Shown piece by piece: positions 26,175 to 34,055 of a DNA stretch of 64,000 nucleotides. The stretch is taken from assembly GCA_910587345.1 (NCBI GenBank), contig CAJUKH010000038.1, positions 124,001-188,000 of the forward strand. The letters are read 5' to 3'. This stretch comes from an uncultured Oscillospiraceae bacterium (GTDB lineage Bacteria > Bacillota > Clostridia > Oscillospirales > Oscillospiraceae). The stretch's first letter is position 1, and every line of letters starts with the position of its first letter. The notes below the pieces were generated by a model, which did not search any database, was not told the DNA's origin, and saw only the letters and a program-made list of their open reading frames with translations. The translations under genes were made by a program, and so were the position numbers.

Positions 26175-27215
26175 ATGAAACAGAAACTAACCCATGAGGA
26201 GATCTCCTCCTTCTCTCTGGAGCTTTCCCTGCTGCTCCACGCCGGTGTGACGGTGGGGGACGCTCTGGCCCTGCTGGCCGATGAGAGCGGCCCCGACTAC
26301 CACGACCTTCTGGACCCCATGGCCCAGGCGGTGGACGACGGGGCTTCCCTTTCTCAAGCGCTGCGGCAGTCGGGGGCCTTTCCGGTCTACGTCTGCGGGC
26401 TTGTGGAGGTGGGGGAGCGCTCCGGCCGTACCGAGGAGGCCCTGCGGGCCCTTTCAGAGTACTATGAGGGCCGCTCCCGCATGGGCCGGAAGCTGCGAAG
26501 CGCCCTGCTGTATCCCGCCGTCATGCTGGTGCTGATGCTGGTGGTCATCGGGGTGCTGCTGGTGAAGGTCCTGCCCATCTTTGACGAGGTCTATGCTTCG
26601 CTGGGAGGGCGGCTTACCGGTGTGGCCGGGGGACTGCTGGCCCTGGGCCGGCTTTTGGACAAAGCTATGCCCGTTTTGTGGGTCCTGCTGGCTTTGGCGG
26701 TGGTCCTGCTGGCGGCCTTTGCCGCCGTGGAGTCCTTTCGGGATAAGATCCTTGCCCGTTGGCAGAAGAGCCGGGGAGACAGGGGCATTGCCCGAAAGCT
26801 CAACAATGCCCGTCTGGCCCAGGCCTTGGCCATGGGCATGGCCAGCGGCCTTCCCACCGAAGAATCCCTTTCTCTGGCTGCCGGGCTGATGAGCGACGCG
26901 CCTGCGGCCAAGGCCCGGTGTGAGGATTGCCTGAGCCGGCTGGAGCGGGGTTCCAGTCTTGCCGAAGCCCTCAAGGGCAGTCAGGTCATGCCCGCTGCCC
27001 AGTGCCGGCTGTTGGAGCTGGCTCAGAGAAGCGGCGCCGGGGACAGCGCCATGGAGAAGATCGCCGCCGACCTTTCCGAAGAGAGCGAGTATGCGCTGGA
27101 GGAGGCGGTGAGCCGGATGGAGCCGGCGCTGGTGCTGGTCTGCTCGGTGCTGGTGGGTCTCATTCTGCTCTCTGTGATGCTGCCGCTGATGCACATCATG
27201 GCCGCCATCGGGTGA
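26175..27215 (+). CDS. Type II secretion/type IV pilus platform protein (PilC/GspF family)
   Basis: The 346-residue protein has two repeats of the T2SSF domain: ISSFSLELSLLLHAGVTVGDAL near the N-terminus, and NNARLAQALAMGMASGLPTEES near residue 215. Membrane helices lie at about 115-137, 170-195 and the C-terminus (ALVLVCSVLVGLILLSVMLPL). It is the inner-membrane platform on which a PilB/PilT motor acts. It is somewhat shorter than typical PilC. ATG 26175 is preceded by GTGAGGT. The following genes overlap or nearly touch, which defines an operon. Confidence 0.9.
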   Translation: MKQKLTHEEISSFSLELSLLLHAGVTVGDALALLADESGPDYHDLLDPMAQAVDDGASLSQALRQSGAFPVYVCGLVEVGERSGRTEEALRALSEYYEGRSRMGRKLRSALLYPAVMLVLMLVVIGVLLVKVLPIFDEVYASLGGRLTGVAGGLLALGRLLDKAMPVLWVLLALAVVLLAAFAAVESFRDKILARWQKSRGDRGIARKLNNARLAQALAMGMASGLPTEESLSLAAGLMSDAPAAKARCEDCLSRLERGSSLAEALKGSQVMPAAQCRLLELAQRSGAGDSAMEKIAADLSEESEYALEEAVSRMEPALVLVCSVLVGLILLSVMLPLMHIMAAIG

Positions 27216-27219
27216 CGCC

Positions 27220-27546
27220 ATGGGAAAAAGGAGAGGAAGCCCGCTGCTGCGGGCCGTTCAGGTCATATTGCTGCCGCTGGTCGTTTTGGCCGTCCTTCTG
27301 TGCTTTACCACGGCGCTGGGCAATCTGGATTCGGCCCAGAGTGAGGAGAGTATGCGCCAGCTGGAGCAGGCCCTGCGCCGGGGGTGCGTGGCCTGCTACG
27401 CCGCCGAGGGCAGCTATCCCGCTGACTTGGATTATCTGAAGGAACATTACGGCATACAGGTGGACGAGACGCAGTATGTGGTCTATTACGACCTCTTTGC
27501 CTCTAACCTGATGCCGGAAATCACTGTATTGGAACAAATGCCATGA
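27220..27546 (+). CDS. Pseudopilin-like membrane protein
   Basis: The 108-residue product has one N-terminal membrane helix (AVQVILLPLVVLAVLLCFTTAL) followed by a segment resembling pilin cores: RRGCVACYAAEGSYPADLDYLKEHYGI. That pattern of a helix, then YxAxGxYPxxLxxL, is common in pilins. No clear prepilin G/FTxxE cleavage site is visible, so it may be unprocessed or divergent. It starts four bases after the platform gene and overlaps the next gene by four bases. Confidence 0.65.
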   Translation: MGKRRGSPLLRAVQVILLPLVVLAVLLCFTTALGNLDSAQSEESMRQLEQALRRGCVACYAAEGSYPADLDYLKEHYGIQVDETQYVVYYDLFASNLMPEITVLEQMP

Positions 27547-28022
27547 AACAACAACGGACACAACATCATATGGATACCCTGTTGGCACTGCTTCTTTTCG
27601 GGCTTTTTTCGGTGTGCGTTCTGGCCGTTCTTCTGACCGGCGCCGATGCATACCGCCGCCTGACCCAGCGGGACCGTCTGGCCTTTGACAGCCGCACCTG
27701 TACCCAGTATGTGGCCACCCGGGTCCGCCAGAATGACAGCCTGGACAGCGTCACCGTGGAGGATTTTGACGGGGTGGACGCCCTTGTGCTGGGGGATGGA
27801 GAGTATGTGACCCGGGTCTACTGTTACCAGGGAAAGCTGATGGAGCTGTATTCCACCCGGGAGGACGCCCTGACCCCCGCCGCCGGGGAGGCCATCATGG
27901 ACCTGGACTGGCTGGAGATGGGACTTTCCAACGACCTTTTGACCATTCAGGTGCTGGATACCCGGGGGGAGGTCAGCACCCTGTGTCTGAGCCTTCGCAG
28001 CGGAGAGGGGGGAGCGGCATGA
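27543..28022 (+). CDS. DUF4860-like membrane protein
   Basis: The 159-residue protein has a membrane helix at about 12-33 (LLALLLFGLFSVCVLAVLLTGA), followed by DAYRRLTQRDRLAFDSRTCTQYVATRVRQND and a beta-rich domain. This matches what I recall of DUF4860 proteins found in clostridial pilus-like loci. It is probably a minor pseudopilin exposed outside the membrane. It overlaps both neighbours by four bases, so it is made with them. Confidence 0.7.
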   Translation: MKQQRTQHHMDTLLALLLFGLFSVCVLAVLLTGADAYRRLTQRDRLAFDSRTCTQYVATRVRQNDSLDSVTVEDFDGVDALVLGDGEYVTRVYCYQGKLMELYSTREDALTPAAGEAIMDLDWLEMGLSNDLLTIQVLDTRGEVSTLCLSLRSGEGGAA

Positions 28023-28465
28023 AAAGCAAAGCCCCTCTGGCCCTGATGGAGCAGATGGTGATGCTGCTGGTCTTCGCTCTGGCTGCCGCTTTGTGCCTGC
28101 AGGCCTTTGTCCAGTCCGACCGGCTCTCCCGGGAGAGCGAGGCACGGGACCACGCCGCCGTCCTCTGTCAGTCGGTGGCTGAGACCATCCGGCACAACGG
28201 CGGAAATTTGGAGGCGGCAGCCGCCCAGCTTGCAGTCCCTTACGGTGCCTATGCCGCCGAGGGCCTTCCCTTTGAGGTCCATTATACCGAGGATTGGGGG
28301 CTTTCCGATACCCGGGAGTATGCGTATTGCCTCCGGGCGGAGGAAGTGGACAGTGGTCTTCCCGGCTTGGGACAGGCACGGGTAGAGGTGGTGGAGACCG
28401 CCGCCGGCGAACCCCTTTTCGACCTTACTATCTCCTGGCAGAAGGAGGTGACCGTCCATGGCTAA
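28019..28465 (+). CDS. Minor pseudopilin-like membrane protein
   Basis: The ATG at 28019 overlaps the preceding stop (ATGA), giving 148 residues. After a short basic start comes a membrane helix (LMEQMVMLLVFALAAALCLQAFV) with a Glu/Gln pair near its start, as in GspI/ComG-type minor pilins, then a soluble domain with AEGLPFEVHYTEDWG. No sequence family is recognised with confidence. Position and topology support a role in the pilus-like machine. Confidence 0.65.
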   Translation: MKSKAPLALMEQMVMLLVFALAAALCLQAFVQSDRLSRESEARDHAAVLCQSVAETIRHNGGNLEAAAAQLAVPYGAYAAEGLPFEVHYTEDWGLSDTREYAYCLRAEEVDSGLPGLGQARVEVVETAAGEPLFDLTISWQKEVTVHG

Positions 28466-28874
28466 ACCCCGGCAAAGGGACCATCTTTCCGCCCCCGCCA
28501 CCGGTGGCATCTCCCTGCTGACGGTCTTCGCCGTTCTGGCTCTTACCGTTTTTGCTCTTTTGAGCCTTTCCACCGTCCGGGCCGATGAACGGCTCAGTCT
28601 GGCCTCCGCACAGGCGGTGCGGGATTACTATGCCGCAGACAATGGGGCACAGGAGATTCTGGCCCGGCTACGGGCGGGGGAGGTCCCTCTGGATGTCACC
28701 ATCGACGGCGGGATCTATTCCTACGCCGTCCCCATCTCGGAGAATCAGGAGCTTCAGGTGGAACTTCGGGTGGAGGGGAGTATCTATACCGTTTTGAAAT
28801 GGCAGGCGGTTTCCCTGGGTGACTGGGAGGAAGTGGAAGGGGAGCTGGACCTTTGGGACGGTATGCCCTTCTGA
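28458..28874 (+). CDS. PilX-like or minor pilin-like membrane protein
   Basis: The 138-residue product has GGISLLTVFAVLALTVFALL near the N-terminus, then STVRADERLSLASAQAVRDYYAADNGAQEIL. That helix with 'YYAADNGA' closely resembles the PilX/GspK-type N-terminal region (AxNxGxE variants). A short beta-rich C-terminus follows. It overlaps the upstream gene by eight bases and is the last small gene before pilT. Confidence 0.65.
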   Translation: MAKPRQRDHLSAPATGGISLLTVFAVLALTVFALLSLSTVRADERLSLASAQAVRDYYAADNGAQEILARLRAGEVPLDVTIDGGIYSYAVPISENQELQVELRVEGSIYTVLKWQAVSLGDWEEVEGELDLWDGMPF

Positions 28875-28965
28875 CCCTGCGTTTGACGGACAAAGCCGAG
28901 GGGGTCCACTCCAGCGGTAAAATGGTGCGCTCGATATCCCAAATACAGAGAAGGAGAGACCCAAC

Positions 28966-30024
28966 ATGGCACAATTACTGGATCATTTGAAGCGGGCGGT
29001 GGACGACGGCGCCTCCGACCTGTTTATCGTGGCCGGCGGCCCGGTCAGCGAAAAGTTGGATAAGCGGATGGTAGCCATCAGCGAGGAGAAGCTTTTTCCC
29101 AAGGAGACCGCCCAGCTCATGGCGGAACTTTACGCCCAGGCAGGCCGGTCCATGGAGAGCTTTCTGAACCGGGGAGATGACGATTTTTCCTTCTCCCTGC
29201 CCGGTCTGGCCCGGTTCCGGGTCAATGCGTATAAGCAGCGGGGTTCTCTGGCCGCCGTGGTGCGGATCGTGGCCTTTGACATTCCCAGCTATCTGGAGCT
29301 TGGCATCCCCAATCAGGTCATGGATCTGGCCGATGTCCAGCACGGCATGATCCTGGTCACCGGCACCGCCGGCAGCGGCAAGTCCACCACCCAGGCCTGT
29401 ATCATTGACCGCATCAACCATACCCGACAGGCCCATATCATCACGCTGGAAGACCCCATCGAGTACCTCCACCGCAACCAGCGGAGCATCGTCTCCCAGC
29501 GGGAGATCGCCATTGACACCGCCGATTATCTCTCCGCCCTTCGCTCCTGTCTGCGGCAGGCCCCCGACGTGATCCTGCTGGGGGAGATGCGGGACCACGA
29601 GACCATCCGCACCGCCATGACCGCCGCCGAGACGGGGCACCTTCTCATCGCCACTCTCCATACCAAGGGGGCGGTAAACACCATTGACCGTATCGTGGAT
29701 TCCTTCCCCGCCGGCCAGCAGGATCAGGTCCGGGTCCAGCTGAGCATGGTCCTGCGTACCGTGGTCTCCCAACAGCTTCTCCCCGGGGTGGACGGCGATC
29801 TGGTCCCCGCTTTCGAGGTGATGCACATGAACAGCGCCATCCGCAGTCTCATCCGGGACAGCAAGACCCACCAAATCGACTCCGCCGTCACCGCCGGCGC
29901 TGCCGAGGGAATGATGAGCATGGACCAGTCCATTCTGGAGCTTTACCGCGCCGGGCGCATCACGGCGGACACCGCTGTCCAGTACGCCGACAACCCCGAC
30001 CAGCTCCGCCGCCGGATGGGGTAA
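28966..30024 (+). CDS. pilT: Type IV pilus retraction ATPase PilT
   Basis: The 352-residue hexameric ATPase has Walker A GTAGSGKSTT (near residue 130), an Asp box (LEDPIEYLH), Walker B VILLGEMRDHETIRTAMTAAETGH and a His box (TLHTKGAVNTIDRI). The C-terminal AIRSLIRDSKTHQI matches the AIRNLIRE motif that marks PilT rather than PilB. It should power retraction of a pilus built on the upstream platform protein. AAGGAGAGA lies nine bases before the ATG. No extension ATPase or prepilin peptidase is encoded nearby. Confidence 0.94.
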   Translation: MAQLLDHLKRAVDDGASDLFIVAGGPVSEKLDKRMVAISEEKLFPKETAQLMAELYAQAGRSMESFLNRGDDDFSFSLPGLARFRVNAYKQRGSLAAVVRIVAFDIPSYLELGIPNQVMDLADVQHGMILVTGTAGSGKSTTQACIIDRINHTRQAHIITLEDPIEYLHRNQRSIVSQREIAIDTADYLSALRSCLRQAPDVILLGEMRDHETIRTAMTAAETGHLLIATLHTKGAVNTIDRIVDSFPAGQQDQVRVQLSMVLRTVVSQQLLPGVDGDLVPAFEVMHMNSAIRSLIRDSKTHQIDSAVTAGAAEGMMSMDQSILELYRAGRITADTAVQYADNPDQLRRRMG

Positions 30025-30065
30025 AACGGAAAGATTTTCGGGGCGGTTCCGTAAACGCGCCGGCT

Positions 30066-30106
30066 AAAACAGGCCGTTTCCCATGGGAAACGGCCTGTTT
30101 TTCTCT
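30066..30106 (+). terminator. Terminator of the pilus-like operon
   Basis: AAAACAGGCCGTTTCCC pairs with GGGAAACGGCCTGTTTT around a short loop, followed by TTCTCTTTTT. Confidence 0.9.
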
Positions 30107-30232
30107 TTTTCTACCCAATTAGCCCGCTGCTTTTGTACTTAATATACAAAAACAGCCCCAAAAAATTATGGAAAATGACGAAGAATTTTGAAAGAAAATA
30201 ATGAAAATGTAACCCAATTTGTAACCGATATG

Positions 30233-30241
30233 TGATATAAT
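30233..30241 (+). promoter_or_regulatory. Extended -10 promoter before the 140-residue orphan gene
   Basis: TG-A-TATAAT lies 35 bases upstream of the start codon, in an AT-rich interval. No good -35 is visible. Confidence 0.55.
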
Positions 30242-30276
30242 GGTCCCAAAACAGAGACGGGAAGGAGATGAACGGG

Positions 30277-30699
30277 ATGCAGGAAAGACTGCGGGGCAAC
30301 GAATTCAGGACCACAGTGGTCTGCGTGGATTCCTACGACCGGGGCGTTTTGGCCGGACGTTTTTTCAACCCTTCCTGCCCGGAGGGGCAGCAGTTTGACA
30401 GTTTGAGCCAGTTCCTGCTGCAGATGGAGGAGCTGTTTGACGGGATACAGCTGCCCCAGTCCTTTACGGCGGTGAGAGCCTTTTCCGACCCACCCGCCAG
30501 TAAGGGGACCCGTGCTCCGGCGCAAACGCCCGGCCGGGAAGGGGCGTTGTGTACCTTTGCGGTGCGTATTCTGTTTCGCCAGAACGCCAGCTGGCAGGGG
30601 TCGGTGATCTGGCTGGAGGAGAAGCGGGAGGAGAGCTTCCGCAGCGCATTGGAGCTGGTGCTTTTGATGGATAGTGCGCTGAAGACCGCCCAAAACTGA
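30277..30699 (+). CDS. Hypothetical protein, 140 residues
   Basis: I do not recognise a named family. AAGGAG directly touches an ATG at 30268 but is nine bases before ATG 30277, so the latter is chosen. The protein is soluble, opening with a beta-strand (FRTTVVCVDSYDRGVLAGRFFNP), then a helix LSQFLLQMEELFDGIQLPQSF, a Pro/Ala loop, a strand pair LCTFAVRILFRQNASWQGSVIWLEE and a final helix. It has its own promoter and terminator, so it is a real single-gene unit. Confidence 0.65.
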   Translation: MQERLRGNEFRTTVVCVDSYDRGVLAGRFFNPSCPEGQQFDSLSQFLLQMEELFDGIQLPQSFTAVRAFSDPPASKGTRAPAQTPGREGALCTFAVRILFRQNASWQGSVIWLEEKREESFRSALELVLLMDSALKTAQN

Positions 30700-30719
30700 A
30701 ACCAAGACAGAGCCGACAG

Positions 30720-30748
30720 GGGCCCGGACCGGAGGTTCGGGCTTTTTA
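30720..30748 (+). terminator. Terminator after the orphan gene
   Basis: GCCCGGACC pairs with GGTTCGGGC around a three-base loop, followed by TTTTTATT. Confidence 0.85.
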
Positions 30749-30796
30749 TTTCGACTGTTCAAGGGTCGAGGACCCGAAAGAGAGGAGAGGCAAAGC

Positions 30797-31915
30797 GTGA
30801 AAGAGATGCGAAAGCCCCTGATGCTGGTGCTGGCGCTGATACTGGCTTTCAGCGCCTTCCGGCTGGTTCGGGGAGGATTGGATTACCGGCGGGGGGACCA
30901 GGACTATGCCGAGGCCGAGGCTCTGGCGGGGCTGGAGGCTCTGCCCGGCCTGCCTGACCCCACCCCCGTTCCCACCGCCCCGGCGGCGGAAGGGGAGGCC
31001 GCTGCCCCGGGCGAGACCCCGGCGGTGTATGTGGACCCCTATGCGGAGGCTTTGAAAAATATGGATTTTGCCGCCCTGCGGGAAGTCAATCCCGAGGTGC
31101 TGGGCTGGATATTGATCCCCGGGACCAGAATTTCCTATCCTCTGGTGCAGGGAGCGGATGACGAGTACTATCTGAACCACACCTGGCGGGGCAGCCGCAG
31201 CGCCGTGGGCGCCATCTTTGTGGAGGCTCAAAACAGCGCTGATCTCAGCGATTTCCACACCATTATTTACGGACACAGGATGAATAACGGTTCCATGTTC
31301 CACTCTCTGGCGTCCTATCAGGATCTAAGCTACTGGCAGGCCCACCCCTATGTCTACATCACCGACGACAGCGGCAGCCGAAAATATGAGATATTCGCCG
31401 CCTACGAGGCGGGGGTCACCACCCCCACCTACCGTCTGGGATTTTCCACCCAGATCGGCAAGGAGAGCTTTTTGGAGCACTGCACCACCTCCTCGGTGAT
31501 AGAGACCGGCGTGGTGCCCACGGTCTATGACCGTATCCTGACCCTCTCCACCTGTACGGGCAACGGCCACGCCACCCGCTGGGTGGTCCAGGCCGTGTGC
31601 CGGGGAGAGCGGCCGGCGGAGGAGACCCCGGCCCCTGTGGAGACCCCTGCGCCCGCAGAAGAACTTCCCCAGGGGGAGACCGGCATGGCCGCCGGAGAGG
31701 AGCCGGCAGCGGCGGACCCGGCGGACCGGCCGGAGGTTCAAAACAGTGAGGTTCCCCAATCTGAACCGGTGGTCCAGCCCACGGAGGCACCCCAGCCGAC
31801 GCAGGCCGCCCCCCCTCCGCTTCAGGAAACGGAAGCGCTTCCCACCGCCTCGGGAGACGCCGCCCCGGAAGAGCCGCTTCTCCCTCCGGAGGCCGTAACG
31901 GGGGAGCGGGAATGA
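30797..31915 (+). CDS. srtB: Class B sortase with long C-terminal tail
   Basis: The start is GTG with GGAGAGG upstream. One N-terminal membrane helix (about 7-25) precedes a Pro-rich linker and a sortase core: LREVNPEVLGWILIPGT, TIIYGHRMNNGSMFH (catalytic His), LTLSTCTGNGHATRWVV (catalytic Cys and Arg). These spacings fit class B. The catalytic domain ends near residue 275, and about 100 further residues rich in Pro, Glu, Ala and Gln follow, which sortase B proteins normally lack. It should attach surface proteins to peptidoglycan; no sortase substrate with an obvious NPxTG-type signal is seen in the window. Confidence 0.92.
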   Translation: MKEMRKPLMLVLALILAFSAFRLVRGGLDYRRGDQDYAEAEALAGLEALPGLPDPTPVPTAPAAEGEAAAPGETPAVYVDPYAEALKNMDFAALREVNPEVLGWILIPGTRISYPLVQGADDEYYLNHTWRGSRSAVGAIFVEAQNSADLSDFHTIIYGHRMNNGSMFHSLASYQDLSYWQAHPYVYITDDSGSRKYEIFAAYEAGVTTPTYRLGFSTQIGKESFLEHCTTSSVIETGVVPTVYDRILTLSTCTGNGHATRWVVQAVCRGERPAEETPAPVETPAPAEELPQGETGMAAGEEPAAADPADRPEVQNSEVPQSEPVVQPTEAPQPTQAAPPPLQETEALPTASGDAAPEEPLLPPEAVTGERE

Positions 31916-32051
31916 CCCCGGCGTCCCCTTTCGCTTTTATGCCGATTGCCGGAAACTCCGGCAAATTACAGTCGAAAGCCGAAACCGGCTCACGACGGGA
32001 CCGGTGGGGCAAAGGGAAATGAAACGAATAGACGGAGACAGGGGATCGCAT

Positions 32052-32531
32052 ATGGAAATAGAAATCATTGATCTGCCGGCAATCACTGTTATCGGTAAAG
32101 AGGGGCTATGTACGGCGGATAAAAATATTGCGCAGCAGCTGTGGCAGGAAGCCGACTCTCATTTTCATGAGGTGGCCGCCCTTGGAAAGAAGAGTCCGGA
32201 TGGGACCTATGTTGGATTCTGGGGCGCAATGAGTGATGAGAGCAGGTCTTTTCGCCCGTGGACACACCGGTTTACAAGAGGGCTGTACCTGGCGGGCGTT
32301 GAAACGGATGCGGAAGCGGCTGCGCCCGAAGGATGGACGAAATGGGTCCTGCCGGCACGAAAATATATTGTTGCAGACGTTGTGCCAGGCAGATACGGCG
32401 AAATATTTGACGAGATGCTCCATATTACCATACCTGCAACAGAAATGAAACTTGTGGGAGCGGTGTGCGACCATACCGAGCCGGCAACGGGAAAAAGCAG
32501 GTTGTTTTTTCCCGTCGAGCCTGTATCATGA
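32052..32531 (+). CDS. GyrI-like/effector-binding domain protein
   Basis: The 159-residue protein resembles the stand-alone effector-binding (AraC_E_bind/GyrI-like) fold, with the typical opening IIDLPAITVIGKEGL, a central WTHRFTRGLYLAGVETD and VLPARKYIVADVVPGRYGEIFDEM. Such proteins bind small molecules or toxins. There is no DNA-binding domain. The start is uncertain: ATG 32052 begins right at the domain, while ATG 32019 is an alternative. It is more AT-rich than its upstream neighbours, hinting at acquisition. Confidence 0.75.
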   Translation: MEIEIIDLPAITVIGKEGLCTADKNIAQQLWQEADSHFHEVAALGKKSPDGTYVGFWGAMSDESRSFRPWTHRFTRGLYLAGVETDAEAAAPEGWTKWVLPARKYIVADVVPGRYGEIFDEMLHITIPATEMKLVGAVCDHTEPATGKSRLFFPVEPVS

Positions 32532-32662
32532 CCCTTCTCTTGCGGCGTCCTCCTCCGTTGCCAAGCAGAAAGAGAAAAGGAACTTCGGCTCTCCCTTTTC
32601 AACTTGGAGCCGCGGCTCTATGTTCTGAATCTTTCGTCAAAGTGACAACCCCCCGTGTATAA

Positions 32663-32700
32663 ACATAGTGGCCTTCAAACCGAAGGCCACTATATTTTTC
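32663..32700. terminator. Bidirectional terminator
   Basis: ATAGTGGCCTTC pairs perfectly with GAAGGCCACTAT around a five-base loop, with ATTTTT after it on the plus strand. It separates two convergent genes. Confidence 0.85.
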
Positions 32701-32709
32701 CCCTTTATG

Positions 32710-33177
32710 TTATTGTCCTTTTCCAAGATCCCGAACCCAAATAGCGATAACGGCAGCGGTTGCAATGAAAAATTCTGCGAATATGACCGGTTTTCCCGCT
32801 ATGCCCGTTTCGTGAAAAAGGAAGAAGTCATGCTCCACAAAGCATAGGGCAAAGAATACCAGGTACACAGCGATTGAGGATAGAATACAAGCCCAAATCC
32901 GGTGTTGCCGTTGTTCACGGAAAAGCATCTGCTGTTGCTGCTTTTCCAGCATTTCAGTTTTCACGGATAAATCATCGATCTCAGATGACTTCAGCAGATA
33001 ATCGGTCGTAACATCAAAAATTGCACTCAACGCTACGATTTTTTCCAATTCAGGAACGGCCTGTCCGCTTTCCCATTTGGAAATAGATTGCCTTGAAACA
33101 TCAAGTTTTTCGGCCAACTGCTCCTGCGTCATGCCTTTCGCTTTTCGCAAGGTCAAAAGCTTTTCTGAAAAATTCAT
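32710..33177 (-). CDS. XRE-family regulator with membrane segments
   Basis: The 155-residue product has an N-terminal helix-turn-helix (LRKAKGMTQEQLAEKLDVSRQSISKWE type, residues 8-55) of the common clostridial XRE kind, a short coiled region (MLEKQQQQMLFREQRQ), then two membrane helices (ACILSSIAVYLVFFALCFV and PVIFAEFFIATAAVIAIWV). It is thus a membrane-tethered repressor. ATG 33177 has GGAGGGG about ten bases upstream. Its target is unknown, and no transporter lies next to it. AT-rich compared with its surroundings. Confidence 0.85.
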   Translation of the reverse strand: MNFSEKLLTLRKAKGMTQEQLAEKLDVSRQSISKWESGQAVPELEKIVALSAIFDVTTDYLLKSSEIDDLSVKTEMLEKQQQQMLFREQRQHRIWACILSSIAVYLVFFALCFVEHDFFLFHETGIAGKPVIFAEFFIATAAVIAIWVRDLGKGQ

Positions 33178-33474
33178 AGGTCTTATCCCCTCCTTGTTAT
33201 GATACGAAAATAATACCACGATCCTCGATTGAACTCTATATAGTCCACTGAACATTTGCGCAACTCTCGGCAGCAAAAACAGAGCAATTTTGAAACACCT
33301 GCATCTTTTTCCGCAATATGACATTTTCTTGCCTGCTGCAAGGATAAGGCTCGAGCCGGAGTTGATTTCGCCCTGATTTTACGATGATCAGTATAGCCGT
33401 TGAGGCCTTTTGTGAAGCTGCCGGGGGTTATATCCGGCAAGAGTTATTTTGAAAGGAACTCCGGGGATAGGACA

Positions 33475-33503
33475 TTGACGGCCCCGGGGTTCTGTGTTAT
33501 ACT
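33475..33503 (+). promoter_or_regulatory. Promoter of tRNA-Leu(UAG)
   Basis: TTGACG and TATACT are separated by 17 bases, and the -10 ends 12 bases before the mature tRNA. Confidence 0.88.
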
Positions 33504-33515
33504 ATCAGGGCATTT

Positions 33516-33600
33516 GCGGGCATGATGGAATTGGTAGACGTGCAGGATTTAGGTTCCTGTGGAGCGATCCGTGTGGGTTCGAGTCCCACTGCCCGCACCA
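33516..33600 (+). tRNA. tRNA-Leu (anticodon UAG), CCA encoded
   Basis: GCGGGCA pairs with TGCCCGC as acceptor stem. The anticodon arm CAGGA-TTTAGGT-TCCTG gives anticodon TAG, and the GGTTCGAGTCC T-arm and encoded CCA are present. The variable arm is long, as expected for leucine. Confidence 0.95.
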
Positions 33601-33601
33601 C

Positions 33602-33638
33602 GTCGGAGCAAGCTGCATATCGCTTGCTCCGACTTTTT
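33602..33638 (+). terminator. Terminator of tRNA-Leu(UAG)
   Basis: GTCGGAGCAAGC pairs perfectly with GCTTGCTCCGAC, followed by TTTTT, one base after the CCA end. Confidence 0.92.
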
Positions 33639-34055
33639 CCAAAGGCAGAGTGCGCTCGTTGCGCTGCTCCTCCTTTCCAAATCGAACCCGCTTCGCTGGG
33701 CTTCGATTTGGTTTTGGGCGCGCTCTCGAAAGAAAATCGATTTTAACCCCTTACTCCAAAAAGGAGAGCCGCCGCAGGCGGCTTTGCTTTTTGGTATTGT
33801 GGTTGGGTGGTTGGAGGAAAACCAGGGGTTCGGTCTACCGGCCCTTGGCGGCTTTGCCGGTTAGGGCCGGTTGATATCGGCGGAGCCGACACCCACTGCC
33901 CGCTCCAGCTCAGAAATTCCCGCCACCGTTCCGTTTCCGCCTTGCGGCGAAAACTGCACTCTGGTAGGAATTTCTTCCCTTTCCGAAGCGAAACGGTGCC
34001 TGTTTCGTTCCGGAGAAGGACTTTTTTGCTCCAGATTGGGAAGGAGGAATAAGAT
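33639..34055. other. Gene-free interval with small palindromes
   Basis: No supported gene. It contains an inverted repeat CCAAATCGAA/TTCGATTTGG near 33677-33711 and GCCGCC/GGCGGC hairpins near 33770 and 33846. The segment just before 34056 must hold the promoter and the GGAGG of the UvrA-like gene. Confidence 0.5.

Noticed and set aside
33494..33874. Reading frames running through tRNA-Leu(UAG) and its terminator.
   Set aside because: They overlap a tRNA and a terminator; no independent support.
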